From the NCBI RefSeq assembly GCF_001570525.1, contig NZ_BBXC01000027.1:39590-103589 (forward strand): 64,000 nucleotides of DNA. The letters are read 5' to 3'. The position numbers and the translations under genes were made by a program. The notes under the pieces were generated by a model. It saw only the letters and a list, made by a program, of their open reading frames with translations. It was not told the DNA's origin and did no database searches. Of the stretch, positions 43,820 through 54,594 are shown one piece after another; the first letter of the stretch is position 1, and every line of letters begins with the position of its first letter. The DNA is from Herbidospora sakaeratensis. GTDB lineage: Bacteria > Actinomycetota > Actinomycetes > Streptosporangiales > Streptosporangiaceae.

Positions 43820-43947
43820 AGTGGCTTCAGGTTACCCGGGGGTTTCGCCGGTTTGTGGCAACGTACAAACCATCGGCCGCTCATGGACGGGGCTTTGGGA
43901 GCTCCCGCTGCTGGATTCGGGCGGGGCCGCGATGTGTACTGGCGACC

Positions 43948-44421
43948 ATGCGTGAACCGAGCCGCGACGACCTGCTGGCGTGCTGCGCGTCCGCCCGCTG
44001 GGCCGACGGCGTGGCCGGGCGGCCCTACCCCGACCTGGCCGGGCTGCTCGACCGCAGCGACGGGGTGCTGGCCATGCTGAACTGGGCCGACGTCCAGGAG
44101 GCGCTGGCCGCGCACCCCCGGATCGGCGACCGGCGGCCGGGGAGCGACCGGGAGTCGGCGTGGTCGCGCAGCGAGCAGTCGGGCGCCGCCGCGGCCGACC
44201 AGGACGTGCTCGACCGGCTCCGGGAGGGGAACGCGGCCTACGAGGAGCGGTTCGGGCACGTCTACCTCGTCTGCGCGACCGGGCGGTCGGCCCCGGAGAT
44301 GCTGGCGATCTTGGAGGATCGTCTGGGCAACGTACCGGAGAAGGAGCGGATGGTCGTGCGCGACGAGCTCGGGAAGATCGTCCGGCTGCGGCTGGCCAAG
44401 CTCTGGGAGGAGGGGCCGTGA
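43948..44421 (+). CDS. uraD: OHCU decarboxylase (third step of urate to allantoin)
   Basis: 157 aa. Converts 2-oxo-4-hydroxy-4-carboxy-5-ureidoimidazoline to S-allantoin. Family signs: LLACCASARWADGVAG, AHPRIGDR (catalytic His in HPRIG), EQSGA with conserved Glu/Gln, NAAYEERFGHVYLVCATGRSAPEML, and a C-terminal helix ending IVRLRLAKLW. The ATG at 43948 lies 7 nt after TGTACT; no clear Shine-Dalgarno. It heads an eight-gene plus-strand purine catabolic run and overlaps uraH (GTGA). Confidence 0.9.
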   Translation: MREPSRDDLLACCASARWADGVAGRPYPDLAGLLDRSDGVLAMLNWADVQEALAAHPRIGDRRPGSDRESAWSRSEQSGAAAADQDVLDRLREGNAAYEERFGHVYLVCATGRSAPEMLAILEDRLGNVPEKERMVVRDELGKIVRLRLAKLWEEGP

Positions 44422-44759
44422 GCCTGTCCACCCATGTGCTCGACACCGCGCGCGGGTGCCCGGCCGCCGACGTCCACGTGCGGCTGGCCCGCAGGGCCGC
44501 CCACGGGTACGTCGCCCTCGCCGAGGCCCGCACCGACAAGGACGGCCGCATCAAGGAGTGGACGCCGCTCGGCCGCGAGTGGACCGGCACGCTGGAGGCG
44601 GCGACCTACCGGCTGATCTTCGACACCGGCGGCTACCTGGGGGACGACGCGTTCTTCCCCGAGGTCACCGTCGTCTTCACCATCGCCGACGCCGATCAGC
44701 ACCACCACGTGCCGCTGCTGCTGAGCCCGTTCGGCTACTCGACCTACCGGGGGAGTTAG
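44418..44759 (+). CDS. uraH: Hydroxyisourate hydrolase (transthyretin-like)
   Basis: 113 aa, the second step of urate breakdown. It begins LSTHVLDTARGCPAADVHVRL, with the catalytic His in STHVLD, contains the Arg in the RLIFDTGGYL strand, FFPEVTVVF, and ends in the signature YSTYRGS motif that forms the active site at the dimer interface. GTG start overlapping the uraD stop. Complete for this family (about 110-120 aa). Confidence 0.94.
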   Translation: MSLSTHVLDTARGCPAADVHVRLARRAAHGYVALAEARTDKDGRIKEWTPLGREWTGTLEAATYRLIFDTGGYLGDDAFFPEVTVVFTIADADQHHHVPLLLSPFGYSTYRGS

Positions 44760-44762
44760 AAA

Positions 44763-45617
44763 GTGTTCACGCTCGGCCCCAACCGCTACGGCAAAGCCGA
44801 GACCCGGGTCGTGCGGGTCACCCGGGACGGCGGCGTCCACCGGATCAAGGACCTGAACGTCTCGTCGTCGCTCTCGGGAGACATGACCGACGTCCACCTG
44901 ACCGGCGACAACGCGGCCGTGTTGCCGACCGACACGCAGAAGAACACCGTCTACGCGTTCGCCGGGAAGTACGGCGTCGGCGCGATCGAGGAGTTCGCCC
45001 TGCTGCTGGCCCGCCACTTCGTCGACGGGCAGCCCACGATCCACCACGCCCGCGTGGAGATCGAGGAGTACGGCTGGGAACGCCGCGGCGACCACTCCTT
45101 CGTCCGCGAGGGCCGCGAGACGCGCACCTGCCTGGTCCACTACGACGGCGAACGGGCCACCGTGGTCTCCGGTCTGAAGGACCTGGTCGTGCTCAACACG
45201 ACCGACTCGGAGTTCTGGGGCTACCTCAAGGACGCGTACACGACCCTGCCGGAGACCCGCGACCGGGTGCTGGCCACCGCCGTGACCGCCCGCTGGCGGC
45301 ACGACGGCGACCCCGCCGACTGGGAGGCGTCCTACGCGACGGCCCGCGAGGCCCTGCTCGACGCCTTCGCGACCACCTACAGCCTGTCGCTCCAGCAGAC
45401 CCTCTACGCCATGGGCGCCCGGGTGCTGACCGACTGCCCGGACGTCTGCGAGGTCCGCCTCGAACTGCCCAACAAGCACCACTTCCTGGTCGACCTCGAC
45501 CCGTTCGGGCTCGCCAACGACGGCGAGGTCTACTTCGCCGCCGACCGCCCCTACGGCCTGATCGAGGGCGCCGTGCTGCGCGACGACGCGCCGGCCGCCG
45601 GAAGGGCGTGGGACTGA
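44763..45617 (+). CDS. pucL: Urate oxidase (uricase)
   Basis: 284 aa, cofactor-free urate hydroxylase with two T-fold halves. Signature residues: NRYGKAETRVVRV (Lys), LPTDTQKNTVYAFA (Thr in TDTQKN), IEEYGWER, SGLKDLVVLNTTDSEFWGY, and the C-terminal NKHHFLVDLDPFG (His). This yields hydroxyisourate and peroxide. Starts 3 nt after uraH. The stop overlaps the start of the next gene. There is no peroxisomal-type tail, as expected for bacteria. Confidence 0.93.
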   Translation: MFTLGPNRYGKAETRVVRVTRDGGVHRIKDLNVSSSLSGDMTDVHLTGDNAAVLPTDTQKNTVYAFAGKYGVGAIEEFALLLARHFVDGQPTIHHARVEIEEYGWERRGDHSFVREGRETRTCLVHYDGERATVVSGLKDLVVLNTTDSEFWGYLKDAYTTLPETRDRVLATAVTARWRHDGDPADWEASYATAREALLDAFATTYSLSLQQTLYAMGARVLTDCPDVCEVRLELPNKHHFLVDLDPFGLANDGEVYFAADRPYGLIEGAVLRDDAPAAGRAWD

Positions 45618-46459
45618 TGGACTTCCTGCGCGCCACCAGCTGGGCCGAGGCCCTGCGGATGAAGGCCGACCGGCCCGACGCGACGCCGGTCCAGGGCGGC
45701 ACCGACGTCATGGTCGAGATCAACCTCGACAAGGGCCGCCCGGCGGCGCTGCTCGACCTCACCCCGGTGACCGAGCTGACCGAATGGTCGGCCGAGTCCG
45801 GCAACATCAGGATCGGGGCGGGGGTCACCTACACCCGGATCATCGCCGAGCTGGCCGACCGGCTGCCCGGTCTGGCCCAGGCGTCCCGCACGGTCGGCTC
45901 GCCGCAGATCCGCAACCGGGGCACCGTGGCCGGCAACCTCGGCGCGGCCTCCCCGGCGGGCGACAGCCACCCGCCGCTGCTCGCGACGGGCGCGATCGTC
46001 GAGGCCGAGTCGGTGGACGGCCTGCGGATGATCCCGATCGGCGACTACTACACCGGCGTCAAACGCAACGCCCTGGCCGCCAACGAGCTGATCCGGGCGG
46101 TCCACGTGCCGGTCAGGCAGGGGCCGCAGTACTTCTCCAAGATCGGCACCAGGAACGCGATGGTCATCGCGGTCTGCTCGTTCGGCCTCGCCCTGAACGT
46201 CGCCGAGCGGACGGCCGGCACCGGCATCGGCTCCGCCGCGCCCACCCCGCGCCGGGCCGTCGAGGCGGAGGCGTTCCTGGCCGAGAACTGGAACCCCGGC
46301 GATCCCGAGGTGGGCAGGAGGTTCGGGGAGCTCGTCGCCGCCGCTGCCGCGCCCATCGACGACGTCCGGGGCAGCCGCGACTACCGCGTCCACGCCCTGG
46401 CCGTGATGGCCCGCCGCACGCTCGGCTGGGCCTGGGAAGAACACAGGAGGACGTCATGA
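45617..46459 (+). CDS. Xanthine dehydrogenase FAD-binding subunit
   Basis: 280 aa, the CoxM/XdhB-type flavoprotein subunit. The FAD loop is VQGGTDVMVEIN; then IRIGAGVTYTRIIAEL, VGSPQIRNRGTVAGNLGAASPAGDSHPPLLA (pyrophosphate-binding and RNRGT signature), and a C-terminal CO-dehydrogenase flavoprotein domain with RNAMVIAVCSFGLAL. ATG 45617 overlaps the uricase stop (TGATG); a GTG at 45608 would add three residues. Followed by the iron-sulfur subunit. The molybdenum subunit that should complete the enzyme is not in the cluster. Confidence 0.88.
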   Translation: MDFLRATSWAEALRMKADRPDATPVQGGTDVMVEINLDKGRPAALLDLTPVTELTEWSAESGNIRIGAGVTYTRIIAELADRLPGLAQASRTVGSPQIRNRGTVAGNLGAASPAGDSHPPLLATGAIVEAESVDGLRMIPIGDYYTGVKRNALAANELIRAVHVPVRQGPQYFSKIGTRNAMVIAVCSFGLALNVAERTAGTGIGSAAPTPRRAVEAEAFLAENWNPGDPEVGRRFGELVAAAAAPIDDVRGSRDYRVHALAVMARRTLGWAWEEHRRTS

Positions 46460-46932
46460 GGGTCCACGTCACCGTCAACGGCGCGCAAATGACCGCCGAC
46501 GACGTCTGGCCGGGGGAGAGCCTGCTCTACGTCCTGCGGGAGCGGCTCGGCCTGCCCGGCGCGAAGAACGCCTGCGAACAGGGCGAGTGCGGTTCGTGCA
46601 CGGTCTACCTCGACGGCGTGCCGGTCTGCGCCTGCCTGGTGGCGGCCGGTCAGGCCGAGGGCCGCGAGGTGCGCACCGTCGAGGGGCTCGCCTCCGGTGC
46701 GGGGGAGCTCGATGCGGTGCAGGAGGCGTTCGTCGAGTGCGGCGCCGTCCAGTGCGGTTTCTGTACGCCGGGACTGATCGTCCAGGCCCACTCGCTCATC
46801 GCGGCGCACGACGGGGTGCCCCCCGACGCCGAGATCCGCGAGCACCTGGCGGGCAACCTGTGCCGGTGCACGGGCTACGAGAAGATCCTCGACGCGGTCC
46901 GCCTGGCCGCCCGCCGGAAGGCCGGTCAGTGA
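46456..46932 (+). CDS. Xanthine dehydrogenase-type 2Fe-2S subunit
   Basis: 158 aa. N-terminal plant-type ferredoxin domain with CEQGECGSCTVYLDG and the fourth Cys in VCACLV; C-terminal four-helix domain with CGFCTPGLIV and the CRCTGYEKI pair binding the second cluster. It carries electrons between molybdenum and FAD subunits. ATG overlaps the FAD-subunit stop (ATGA) after an AGGAGG Shine-Dalgarno. The gene ends with a GTGA overlap into the deaminase gene, leaving no room for the molybdopterin subunit. Confidence 0.9.
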   Translation: MRVHVTVNGAQMTADDVWPGESLLYVLRERLGLPGAKNACEQGECGSCTVYLDGVPVCACLVAAGQAEGREVRTVEGLASGAGELDAVQEAFVECGAVQCGFCTPGLIVQAHSLIAAHDGVPPDAEIREHLAGNLCRCTGYEKILDAVRLAARRKAGQ

Positions 46933-48257
46933 TCGTCATCGAGAACGCCTACGTCGCCCCCGTCGTCGGCGCGGAGATCCCCGACGGCCACGTCGCGATC
47001 GAGGGCAACCGCATCGTGTCGGTGGGCGCGGGGGCGTACGCGGGCGACGCCGAGCGCGTCGACGGCCGGGGCTGCCTGGTCACCCCCGGCCTGGTCAACA
47101 CCCACCACCACCTCTACCAGTGGGCCTCCCAGGGCTTGGCCCCCGACGGCACCCTGTTCGAGTGGCTGGTGGCCAGCTACCCGGTCTGGGCCCGGATGGA
47201 CGCCGAGGTGGTGCACGGCGCGGCCACGGCGGGCCTGGCCTGGCTGGCGTTGTCGGGCTGCTCGACGTCCACCGACCACCACTACGTCTTCCCGAAGGGC
47301 CGGGGCGACCTGTTCGCCGCCGAGATCCAGGCCGCCGCCGAGGTGGGCCTGCGCTTCCACCCGTGCCGGGGCTCGATGGACCGGGGCCGCTCCCAGGGCG
47401 GCCTGCCGCCCGACGAGGTCGTCGAGACCCTCGACGAGATCCTGGCCGAGACCGAGGCGGCGGTGCGCAAGTACCACGACCCGCTGTTCGACTCGATGGT
47501 GCGCGTGGCCGTCGCGCCCTGCTCGCCGTTCTCGGTCAGCGGCGACCTGATGCGCCAGGCCGCCGCGCTGGCCAGGGACCTGAAGGTCCGCCTGCACACC
47601 CACGGCGCCGAGACCCTCGACGAGGACGACCACTGCAAGGAGCAGTTCGGCCTGCTCCCCGTCGAGTACCTCGAATCGCTCGGCTGGCTCGGCCCCGACG
47701 TGTGGATCGCGCACAGCGTGCACCTCACCGACGCCGACGTCGCCCGCTTCGCCGAGACGGGCACCGGCACCGCCCACTGCCCGTCGTCCAACGGCCGCCT
47801 CGGGGCCGGGATCGCCCGGGTCAGCGAACTGCTGCGGGCGGGCGCGACCGTCGGCCTCGGCGTCGACGGCCCCGGCTCGGCCGAGTTCATCCCGCTCGCC
47901 GGGGAGATCCGCCAGGCGATGCTCATGCAGCGGGCCCGCTACGGCCCCCAGGCGCTGACCGCCCGCCAGGCCCTGGAGATGGCGACCCTCGGCGGGGCCC
48001 GCTGCCTGGGCCGCGAGACCGAGATCGGCTCCCTGGAACCCGGCAAGCTGGCCGACGTCGCGGTCTGGCGGGTCGACGGCCCGTACGCCGCCGCCGACGA
48101 CCCGATCGTGGCGCTCGGCTACGGCCAGACGCCCCCGCTGGCCAGGCTGATCGTCAACGGCGTGACCGTCGTCGAAGACGGGGATCTGCGGACCGTCTCC
48201 GGCGAGGCGGCCGGAGCGGCGGGGGCGCGGGCGCACGCGCGATTGCTTCGGTCATGA
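46929..48257 (+). CDS. 8-oxoguanine deaminase / amidohydrolase of the ATZ-TRZ group
   Basis: 442 aa metal-dependent deaminase. Metal ligands: VNTHHHLYQW (HxH), LHTHGAETLDEDDHCKEQFG (His), IAHSVHLTDADV (His), and VGLGVDGPGSAEF (Asp). Its N-terminal beta-sandwich begins VIENAYVAPVVGAEI. The HHHLYQ and SVHL forms fit 8-oxoguanine deaminase, giving urate; related deaminases act on guanine or s-triazines. GTG start overlaps the iron-sulfur gene stop. It feeds urate into the upstream uricase steps. Confidence 0.82.
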   Translation: MIVIENAYVAPVVGAEIPDGHVAIEGNRIVSVGAGAYAGDAERVDGRGCLVTPGLVNTHHHLYQWASQGLAPDGTLFEWLVASYPVWARMDAEVVHGAATAGLAWLALSGCSTSTDHHYVFPKGRGDLFAAEIQAAAEVGLRFHPCRGSMDRGRSQGGLPPDEVVETLDEILAETEAAVRKYHDPLFDSMVRVAVAPCSPFSVSGDLMRQAAALARDLKVRLHTHGAETLDEDDHCKEQFGLLPVEYLESLGWLGPDVWIAHSVHLTDADVARFAETGTGTAHCPSSNGRLGAGIARVSELLRAGATVGLGVDGPGSAEFIPLAGEIRQAMLMQRARYGPQALTARQALEMATLGGARCLGRETEIGSLEPGKLADVAVWRVDGPYAAADDPIVALGYGQTPPLARLIVNGVTVVEDGDLRTVSGEAAGAAGARAHARLLRS

Positions 48258-48264
48258 TGACGGC

Positions 48265-49416
48265 ATGAAGGATCACAGTGTCGGTCACGTCGTCATCGCA
48301 CCGGACAAGTTCAAGGGCTCGCTGACCGCCCCCGAGGTCGCCCACCGCGTCGCCGCCGGCCTCGGCGACGTGCCGGTCGTGCTCCTGCCCGTCGCCGACG
48401 GCGGCGACGGCACCGTCGACGCGGTCGCGGCCTGCGGTTTCACCCGCGTCGAGGTGGAGGTGACCGGGCCGACCGGGCAGCCGGTCCGGGCCTCCTACGC
48501 CGTCAAGGACGAGACCGCCGTCGTCGAGATGGCCGAGGCGTCCGGGTTGCGCCGCCTGCCCGGCGGGCTCGAACCCCTGACCGCCACCAGCTACGGCACC
48601 GGCGAACTGATCGCCCACGCCCTCCGGGGCGGCGCGAGCAAGATCGTGCTCGGCCTGGGCGGCAGCGCCTGCACCGACGGCGGCACCGGCCTGGCCCGCG
48701 CCCTGGGCGCGCGTTTCCTCGACGCCTCCGGCGCGGACCTGCCCCAGGGCGGCGGCGCCCTGGTGGATCTGGCCACGATCGACCTGTCCGGCTTCGACGC
48801 GGGCACGGCCGAGTACGTCGTCGCCTCCGACGTCGACAACCCGCTGCTCGGCCCCCACGGCGCGGCGGCCGTCTACGCCCCGCAGAAGGGGGCCGACGCC
48901 GGGCAGGTGAGGCTCCTGGAGACGGGCCTGGCCCGGCTGGCCGCCGTCGCCGTCCACACCCACGGTCTGACCGGTTCGGTCGAGCACGACGGGATCGTCC
49001 GCGCGATGGGCGTGGCCGGGCAGCCCGGCGCCGGGGCGGCCGGCGGCGTCGGCTTCGCCGCGCTCGCGTTCCTGAACGCGTCCATCCGGCCCGGCATCGC
49101 CTACCTGCTCGGCCTGCTCGACTTCGAGAGCCACGTCGAGGGCGCCCGCCTGGTGATCACCGGCGAGGGTTCCCTCGACGAGCAGTCGCTGCGCGGCAAG
49201 GCCCCGGTCGGCGTCGCCAACGCGGCCATGCGGCACGGCGTGCCGGTCGTCGCGGTCTGCGGACGGCGCAGCGTCGCCGCCGACGACCTGCGCAAGGCGG
49301 GGATCGAGGCGGCGTACGCGCTGACCGACCTCGAACCCGACCCCGACGTCTGCATGGCCCAGGCCGGGCCGCTGCTGGAGCGGCTCGTCGCGAGTGCGGT
49401 GAAGGAGCATCTGTGA
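48265..49416 (+). CDS. glxK: Glycerate kinase
   Basis: 383 aa of the GlxK family: [17 protein letters not shown] at the N-terminus, [49 protein letters not shown], and [21 protein letters not shown]. It phosphorylates glycerate, the end of the glyoxylate branch from allantoin breakdown; gcl, hyi and glxR are not in the window. The ATG is 6 nt after CATGAT and has no Shine-Dalgarno, so transcription may restart here inside the cluster, just 7 nt past the deaminase stop. Confidence 0.9.
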   Translation: MKDHSVGHVVIAPDKFKGSLTAPEVAHRVAAGLGDVPVVLLPVADGGDGTVDAVAACGFTRVEVEVTGPTGQPVRASYAVKDETAVVEMAEASGLRRLPGGLEPLTATSYGTGELIAHALRGGASKIVLGLGGSACTDGGTGLARALGARFLDASGADLPQGGGALVDLATIDLSGFDAGTAEYVVASDVDNPLLGPHGAAAVYAPQKGADAGQVRLLETGLARLAAVAVHTHGLTGSVEHDGIVRAMGVAGQPGAGAAGGVGFAALAFLNASIRPGIAYLLGLLDFESHVEGARLVITGEGSLDEQSLRGKAPVGVANAAMRHGVPVVAVCGRRSVAADDLRKAGIEAAYALTDLEPDPDVCMAQAGPLLERLVASAVKEHL

Positions 49417-50693
49417 CGGTTCTGGTGCGGTCGCGCCGGGTGGTCACCCCCGACGGGGTGCGGGCCCTCGGGGTCGACGTCGTCGACGGGCGGATCGCGG
49501 GGCTGGTGCCGTACGATGCCGGCGGCGGGCTCGACCTCGGTGACGTCGCGCTGCTGCCCGGCCTCGTCGACACGCACGTGCACGTCAACGAGCCGGGCCG
49601 CACCCACTGGGAGGGCTTCGCCACGGCCACCCGGGCGGCGGCGGCCGGGGGCGTGACGACGGTCGTCGACATGCCGCTCAACTCGCTCCCGCCGACCACG
49701 ACCGTGCCGAACCTGGAGATCAAGAAGAAGGCCGCCCGGGGCCAGATCGCCGTCGACGTCGGCTTCTGGGGCGGCGCGATCCCCGGCAACCTGGGCGACC
49801 TGCGTCCCCTCTGGGACGCCGGGGTGTTCGGCGTGAAGTGTTTCCTGTCGCCGTCGGGCGTCGACGAGTTCCCGGCCCTCGACGGGAACGGGCTCACCCT
49901 GGCGCTGCGCGAACTGGCCCGCTTCGACGGCCTGCTGATCGCGCACGCCGAGGACCCCTGGACCCTCACCGAGCCGACCGGCCCCTCCTACGCCGAGTTC
50001 CTCGGCTCCCGCACCCCCGACGCCGAGGTCCGGGCCATCGAGACGGTGATCGCGGTGGCCCGCGAGACGGGCGCGCGGGCGCACATCGTGCACGTCTCCG
50101 CCGGGGACGCGATCCCCGTCCTGCGCGCGGCCCGTTCCCAGGGGGTGCGGATCACCGCCGAGACCTGCCCTCACTACCTGACCCTCAGCGCCGAGGAGGT
50201 CACCGGCACCGCCTTCAAGTGCTGCCCGCCGATCCGCGAGGCGGCCAACCGCGACGCGCTCTGGGCCGGGCTGGCCGACGGCACCCTGATGGGCGTCGTC
50301 TCCGACCACTCGCCGTGCCCGGCCGACATGAAGAGCCCCGGAGACTTCGCCATGGCCTGGGGCGGCATCTCCTCCCTCCAGCTCGGCCTGCCGGTCGTCT
50401 GGACCGAGGCGTCGGCCCGGGGACACTCGCTGGGGGACGTCGTGCGGTGGATGGCGCGCGGGCCCGCCGACTTCGCGGGGCTGGCGTACAAGGGGCGGAT
50501 CGAGACCGGGGCCGACGCCGACCTGGTGGCCTTCGACCCCGAGGCGGCCTTCGTCGTGGAGGCCGGCGAACTCGCCCACAAGAACCCGGTGACCGCCTAC
50601 CAGGGCCGGGCGCTGCGGGGCGTCGTCCGGCAGACCTGGCTTCGCGGTGAGACCCCCGGCCACGGCCGGTTCCTGACGAGAGGCAGCCGATGA
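49413..50693 (+). CDS. allB: Allantoinase
   Basis: 426-aa cyclic amidohydrolase that opens allantoin to allantoate. Dinuclear metal-site residues: [19 protein letters not shown] (HxH), [15 protein letters not shown] with the carboxylated Lys, [37 protein letters not shown], and [13 protein letters not shown] (Asp). GTG start overlaps glxK stop (GTGA). Stop overlaps the allantoicase ATG, so the two steps are co-translated. Confidence 0.93.
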   Translation: MTVLVRSRRVVTPDGVRALGVDVVDGRIAGLVPYDAGGGLDLGDVALLPGLVDTHVHVNEPGRTHWEGFATATRAAAAGGVTTVVDMPLNSLPPTTTVPNLEIKKKAARGQIAVDVGFWGGAIPGNLGDLRPLWDAGVFGVKCFLSPSGVDEFPALDGNGLTLALRELARFDGLLIAHAEDPWTLTEPTGPSYAEFLGSRTPDAEVRAIETVIAVARETGARAHIVHVSAGDAIPVLRAARSQGVRITAETCPHYLTLSAEEVTGTAFKCCPPIREAANRDALWAGLADGTLMGVVSDHSPCPADMKSPGDFAMAWGGISSLQLGLPVVWTEASARGHSLGDVVRWMARGPADFAGLAYKGRIETGADADLVAFDPEAAFVVEAGELAHKNPVTAYQGRALRGVVRQTWLRGETPGHGRFLTRGSR

Positions 50694-51631
50694 CCTTCCG
50701 CCACCTGCCCGACCTGGCCCTGCGCGGCAACGGCGGCTCGGTGATCGCCGCCAACGACGAGGCGTTCGCCGAACGCCAGGCGCTGATCCTGCCGCACCGC
50801 GCCCAGTTCCACACCCACGACTTCGGCGCCAAGGGCCAGATCTACGACGGCTGGGAGACCCGCCGCCGGCGCACCACCGGGCACGACTGGGCGATCGTCC
50901 GGCTCGGCCTGCCGGGCGTCGTGCGCGGCCTGGTGATCGACACCGCCTGGTTCAAGGGCAACTACCCGCCCTACGCCTCGGTGGACGCCTGCGCCGTCGA
51001 CGAGCCGCTGCCGTACGACGAGCTGACCGGCTGGACCGAGATCCTGCCCAGGAGCCCGCTCGGCGGCGACCGCGAGCACGAGTTCACCGTCGACGACCCG
51101 GGCCGCTACACGCACGTGCGGCTCAACATCTACCCCGACGGGGGAGTGGCCCGGTTCCGGGTGCACGGCGAGGTCGTGCCCGACCCCCGCTTCCTGCACG
51201 GCCTGACGATCGACCTGGCCGCGCTCGCCAACGGCGCCCTGGTGACCGACTGCTCCAACCAGTTCTACAGCTCGCCCAACAACGTCATCGCCCCCGGCCT
51301 GGCCCGCCACCAGGCCGAGGGCTGGGAGACCGCGCGCCGCCGCGACGACGGCAACGACTGGCTGGTGGTCCGCCTGGCCGGGCGCGGCACGATCGCCGTC
51401 GCCGAGATCGACACCACCCACCTGGTCTTCAACGCCCCCGGCTGGGTGTCGCTCTCGGGCCGCGACGGCGACGGCGACTGGTTCAGCCTCCTGGGCAAGA
51501 CCCGCCTGCAGCCCGACGCCCAGCACCGCTTCCGCCTGGACGCCGACCGCCCGGTGACCCACGTGAAGTGCGACATCTACCCGGACGGCGGCCTCGCGCG
51601 CCTCCGCCTGCTGGGCCAGTTGCCCGGCTAG
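50690..51631 (+). CDS. alc: Allantoicase
   Basis: 313 aa with two similar jelly-roll repeats: [49 protein letters not shown] in the first half and [50 protein letters not shown] in the second. This internal duplication, WETxRRR and HDW/NDW motifs are diagnostic. It splits allantoate to ureidoglycolate and urea. Last gene of the purine run; the next enzyme, ureidoglycolate lyase, is not present. The stop overlaps the convergent kinase stop by 4 bp. Confidence 0.93.
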   Translation: MTFRHLPDLALRGNGGSVIAANDEAFAERQALILPHRAQFHTHDFGAKGQIYDGWETRRRRTTGHDWAIVRLGLPGVVRGLVIDTAWFKGNYPPYASVDACAVDEPLPYDELTGWTEILPRSPLGGDREHEFTVDDPGRYTHVRLNIYPDGGVARFRVHGEVVPDPRFLHGLTIDLAALANGALVTDCSNQFYSSPNNVIAPGLARHQAEGWETARRRDDGNDWLVVRLAGRGTIAVAEIDTTHLVFNAPGWVSLSGRDGDGDWFSLLGKTRLQPDAQHRFRLDADRPVTHVKCDIYPDGGLARLRLLGQLPG

Positions 51632-53544
51632 TACCAGAGGTTGATCGTGCTGCCCGCCGGCACCTGGCCGAGCGGGTTCTGGCCGCGCACGCGCTTGCCG
51701 GCGCCGTCGCCGCCGGGACGGCCCCGGGAGAACAGCTTGTGGACCTGCACCCGGAAGCCGGCCGCCTCTAACTCGCGCTTGGCCTCGTTGACGTCCTTGA
51801 AGCGGACGTCGGGCACCGGCACGAAGTCGGGGGCGGCGACCGACGGGTCCTGCTCCCAGGGCCACTTCCAGCCGGTGTCGGGGCCGCGCGAGACGGTCAG
51901 GCAGACCCGGGCGCCCTTGTCGACCTCGGCGCCGGCGATCGGCTCCTGGGCGATGACGGTGCCCTGCTGGGTGTCGTCGACGACCTCGTTGATGCAGCTC
52001 GGGTCGAAGCCGTTTTCGCGCATCATCGCCTCGGCCTGGTCGCGCGGCATGTTCACCACGTCGGGCAGCAGCAGGCCCATGCTGATGGCGAGGATGACGT
52101 TGGAGCCCTTCTCGACCTTCTTGCCGACGACGGGGTCGGTCTTGATGACCAGGCCGCGCGCGATGGTGTCGCTCGGGGTGCGGCGGACTCGGGAGACGTT
52201 CAGCCCCGCCTCGGAGATCGCGACCCGGGCGTCGGCCTCGGTCTTGCCCTCGACCTTGGGCACGGCCACCATCTCGGGGCCGCGCGAGGCGATGATCGTG
52301 ATGATCGAGCCGCGCTCGGCCTCGACGCCCTTGACCGGGCTGGTCTCCAGCACCATGTCCTTCGGCACCTTGGCGTCGTAGCGGCCCTCGGCGATCTTGA
52401 TGGTGAAGCCGTTGCTCTCGGCCAGCTGGCGGGCCGCCTCGACGTTGCGCTGCACCAGGTCGGGCACGATCGCGGTGCGCGGGCTCGTGAAGTACCACCC
52501 GCTGAACGCGATGCCGCCCACCATCACCAGGGCCAGCGCGACGATGCCCCAGTTGACCCGGAACCCGCGCCGCGACCTCGGCGGCGTGGTCGGCGGCATC
52601 TGGATGGCGGGCTGGATCATCGTGTGGGAGCCCGTGTGGAACGCCTGCTCCACCTGGGCGGGACGCGGCGGCGCCGAGTGGCGGCCGGTCACGGCGGCGG
52701 GCAGGGTGCGGTGCACCTCGACGGCCGCCACCAGCATCGCGTTGGCGTCGCGCGGCCGGTCGGCCGGGTCCTTGGCGGTGGCCGTCGCCACCAGCGCGTC
52801 GAGGGCGGGCGCGATGTCGTAGGAGAACGACGACGGCGCGGGCACCGACTCGTGGACGTGGCGGTAGGCGACCGACACCGGGCTCTCCCCGCCGAACGGC
52901 TGACGCCCGGTGAGCAGCTCGAACAGCATGATGCCGGCGGCGTAGACGTCGGCGCGGACGTCGGCCTGGCCGGTGGTGACCTGCTCGGGGGCCATGTAGC
53001 CGACCGTGCCGATCATCACGCCGGAGCGGGTCTGGTTGCCGCCCTCGATCGCCCGCACCAGCCCGAAGTCGACGACCTTGACCCGGCCGTCTTCGGTCAT
53101 CAGCACGTTCTCGGGCTTCACGTCGCGGTGGATCAGCCCGGCCTGGTGGGCGCTGCCGAGCGCCGCCAGCACCGGGATCATGATCTCCAGGGCCTCGCGC
53201 GGCGCGAGCGGCCCCCGCTCGTCGAGCACCGCCCGCAGCGTCTTGCCCGGGAAGTACTCCATCGACAGGTAGACGTGGTCGCCGTCGGTGCCCTGGTCGA
53301 AGACGTGCACGATGTTGGGATGCGACAGCGAGGCGACCGACTTGGCCTCGCCGATGAAACGCCGGACGAACTGCGGGTCCTCCGCGAGCGACCGGTGCAT
53401 CACCTTGATCGCGACCATGCGGTCGAGCCGGACGTCCAGAGCCAGATAGACGGACGCCATGCCGCCCCGGGCGATCCGGGACTCGACGCGGTAGCGACCG
53501 TCGAGCGTATGCCCGACGAGCGGATCGGAAAGCGTCGTGTCCAC
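51628..53544 (-). CDS. PASTA-domain serine/threonine protein kinase (Stk1/PknB family)
   Basis: 638 aa. Cytoplasmic kinase domain (about 17-275) is intact: glycine loop IARGGMASVY, VAIKVM (Lys), HRDVKPENVL catalytic loop, VVDFGLVRAI (a DFG motif), GTVGYMAPEQV. A juxtamembrane segment leads to one membrane helix (about 330-352, WGIVALALVMVGGIAFSGWYF), then four extracellular PASTA repeats, the last ending in INLWY. It should sense muropeptides or lipid II and regulate wall growth. TAAACT lies 7 nt before the GTG start, so it is probably leaderless. In mycobacteria the PknL kinase is beside Rv2175c; here the Rv2175c homologue is 3.5 kb away. Confidence 0.93.
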   Translation of the reverse strand: MDTTLSDPLVGHTLDGRYRVESRIARGGMASVYLALDVRLDRMVAIKVMHRSLAEDPQFVRRFIGEAKSVASLSHPNIVHVFDQGTDGDHVYLSMEYFPGKTLRAVLDERGPLAPREALEIMIPVLAALGSAHQAGLIHRDVKPENVLMTEDGRVKVVDFGLVRAIEGGNQTRSGVMIGTVGYMAPEQVTTGQADVRADVYAAGIMLFELLTGRQPFGGESPVSVAYRHVHESVPAPSSFSYDIAPALDALVATATAKDPADRPRDANAMLVAAVEVHRTLPAAVTGRHSAPPRPAQVEQAFHTGSHTMIQPAIQMPPTTPPRSRRGFRVNWGIVALALVMVGGIAFSGWYFTSPRTAIVPDLVQRNVEAARQLAESNGFTIKIAEGRYDAKVPKDMVLETSPVKGVEAERGSIITIIASRGPEMVAVPKVEGKTEADARVAISEAGLNVSRVRRTPSDTIARGLVIKTDPVVGKKVEKGSNVILAISMGLLLPDVVNMPRDQAEAMMRENGFDPSCINEVVDDTQQGTVIAQEPIAGAEVDKGARVCLTVSRGPDTGWKWPWEQDPSVAAPDFVPVPDVRFKDVNEAKRELEAAGFRVQVHKLFSRGRPGGDGAGKRVRGQNPLGQVPAGSTINLWY

Positions 53545-53616
53545 GGCCTCGAGTTTACGGGTGATTTGCCACGTGCTGAGTGCAGGAATCCCAAACCGAG
53601 ACCGAAACAGGAAGGT

Positions 53617-54393
<777 letters not shown>

Positions 54394-54594
54394 TCAGCCT
54401 CCCTGGACCGCGGTGAGAACCTCGACCCGGTCGCCGTCGGCCAGCACGGTCGCGTCCCACGCGCCCCTGCTGACCACCTCGTCGTTGACGGCCACCGCGA
54501 TCCCGGTGGCCTGGGCCGTCAGTCTGTGCACGGCCTCCGTGACCGTCGCCCCGTCGTCGAGGTCGCAGGGGCCGCCGTTGATGGTGATGCGCAT
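54394..54594 (-). CDS. thiS: Sulfur carrier protein ThiS
   Basis: 66 aa, ubiquitin-like beta-grasp fold, MRITINGGPCDLDDGATVTE at the start and the essential C-terminal Gly-Gly (TAVQGG) that becomes a thiocarboxylate. Sits directly after thiO (start immediately follows its stop codon) and before thiG. No thiF adenylyltransferase is in the window. Confidence 0.95.
   Translation of the reverse strand: MRITINGGPCDLDDGATVTEAVHRLTAQATGIAVAVNDEVVSRGAWDATVLADGDRVEVLTAVQGG

Noticed and set aside
43935..43947. TGTACT 7 nt before the uraD ATG as a further leaderless promoter
   Set aside because: Second base is G rather than the highly conserved A of the -10 consensus; left out of the leaderless list.
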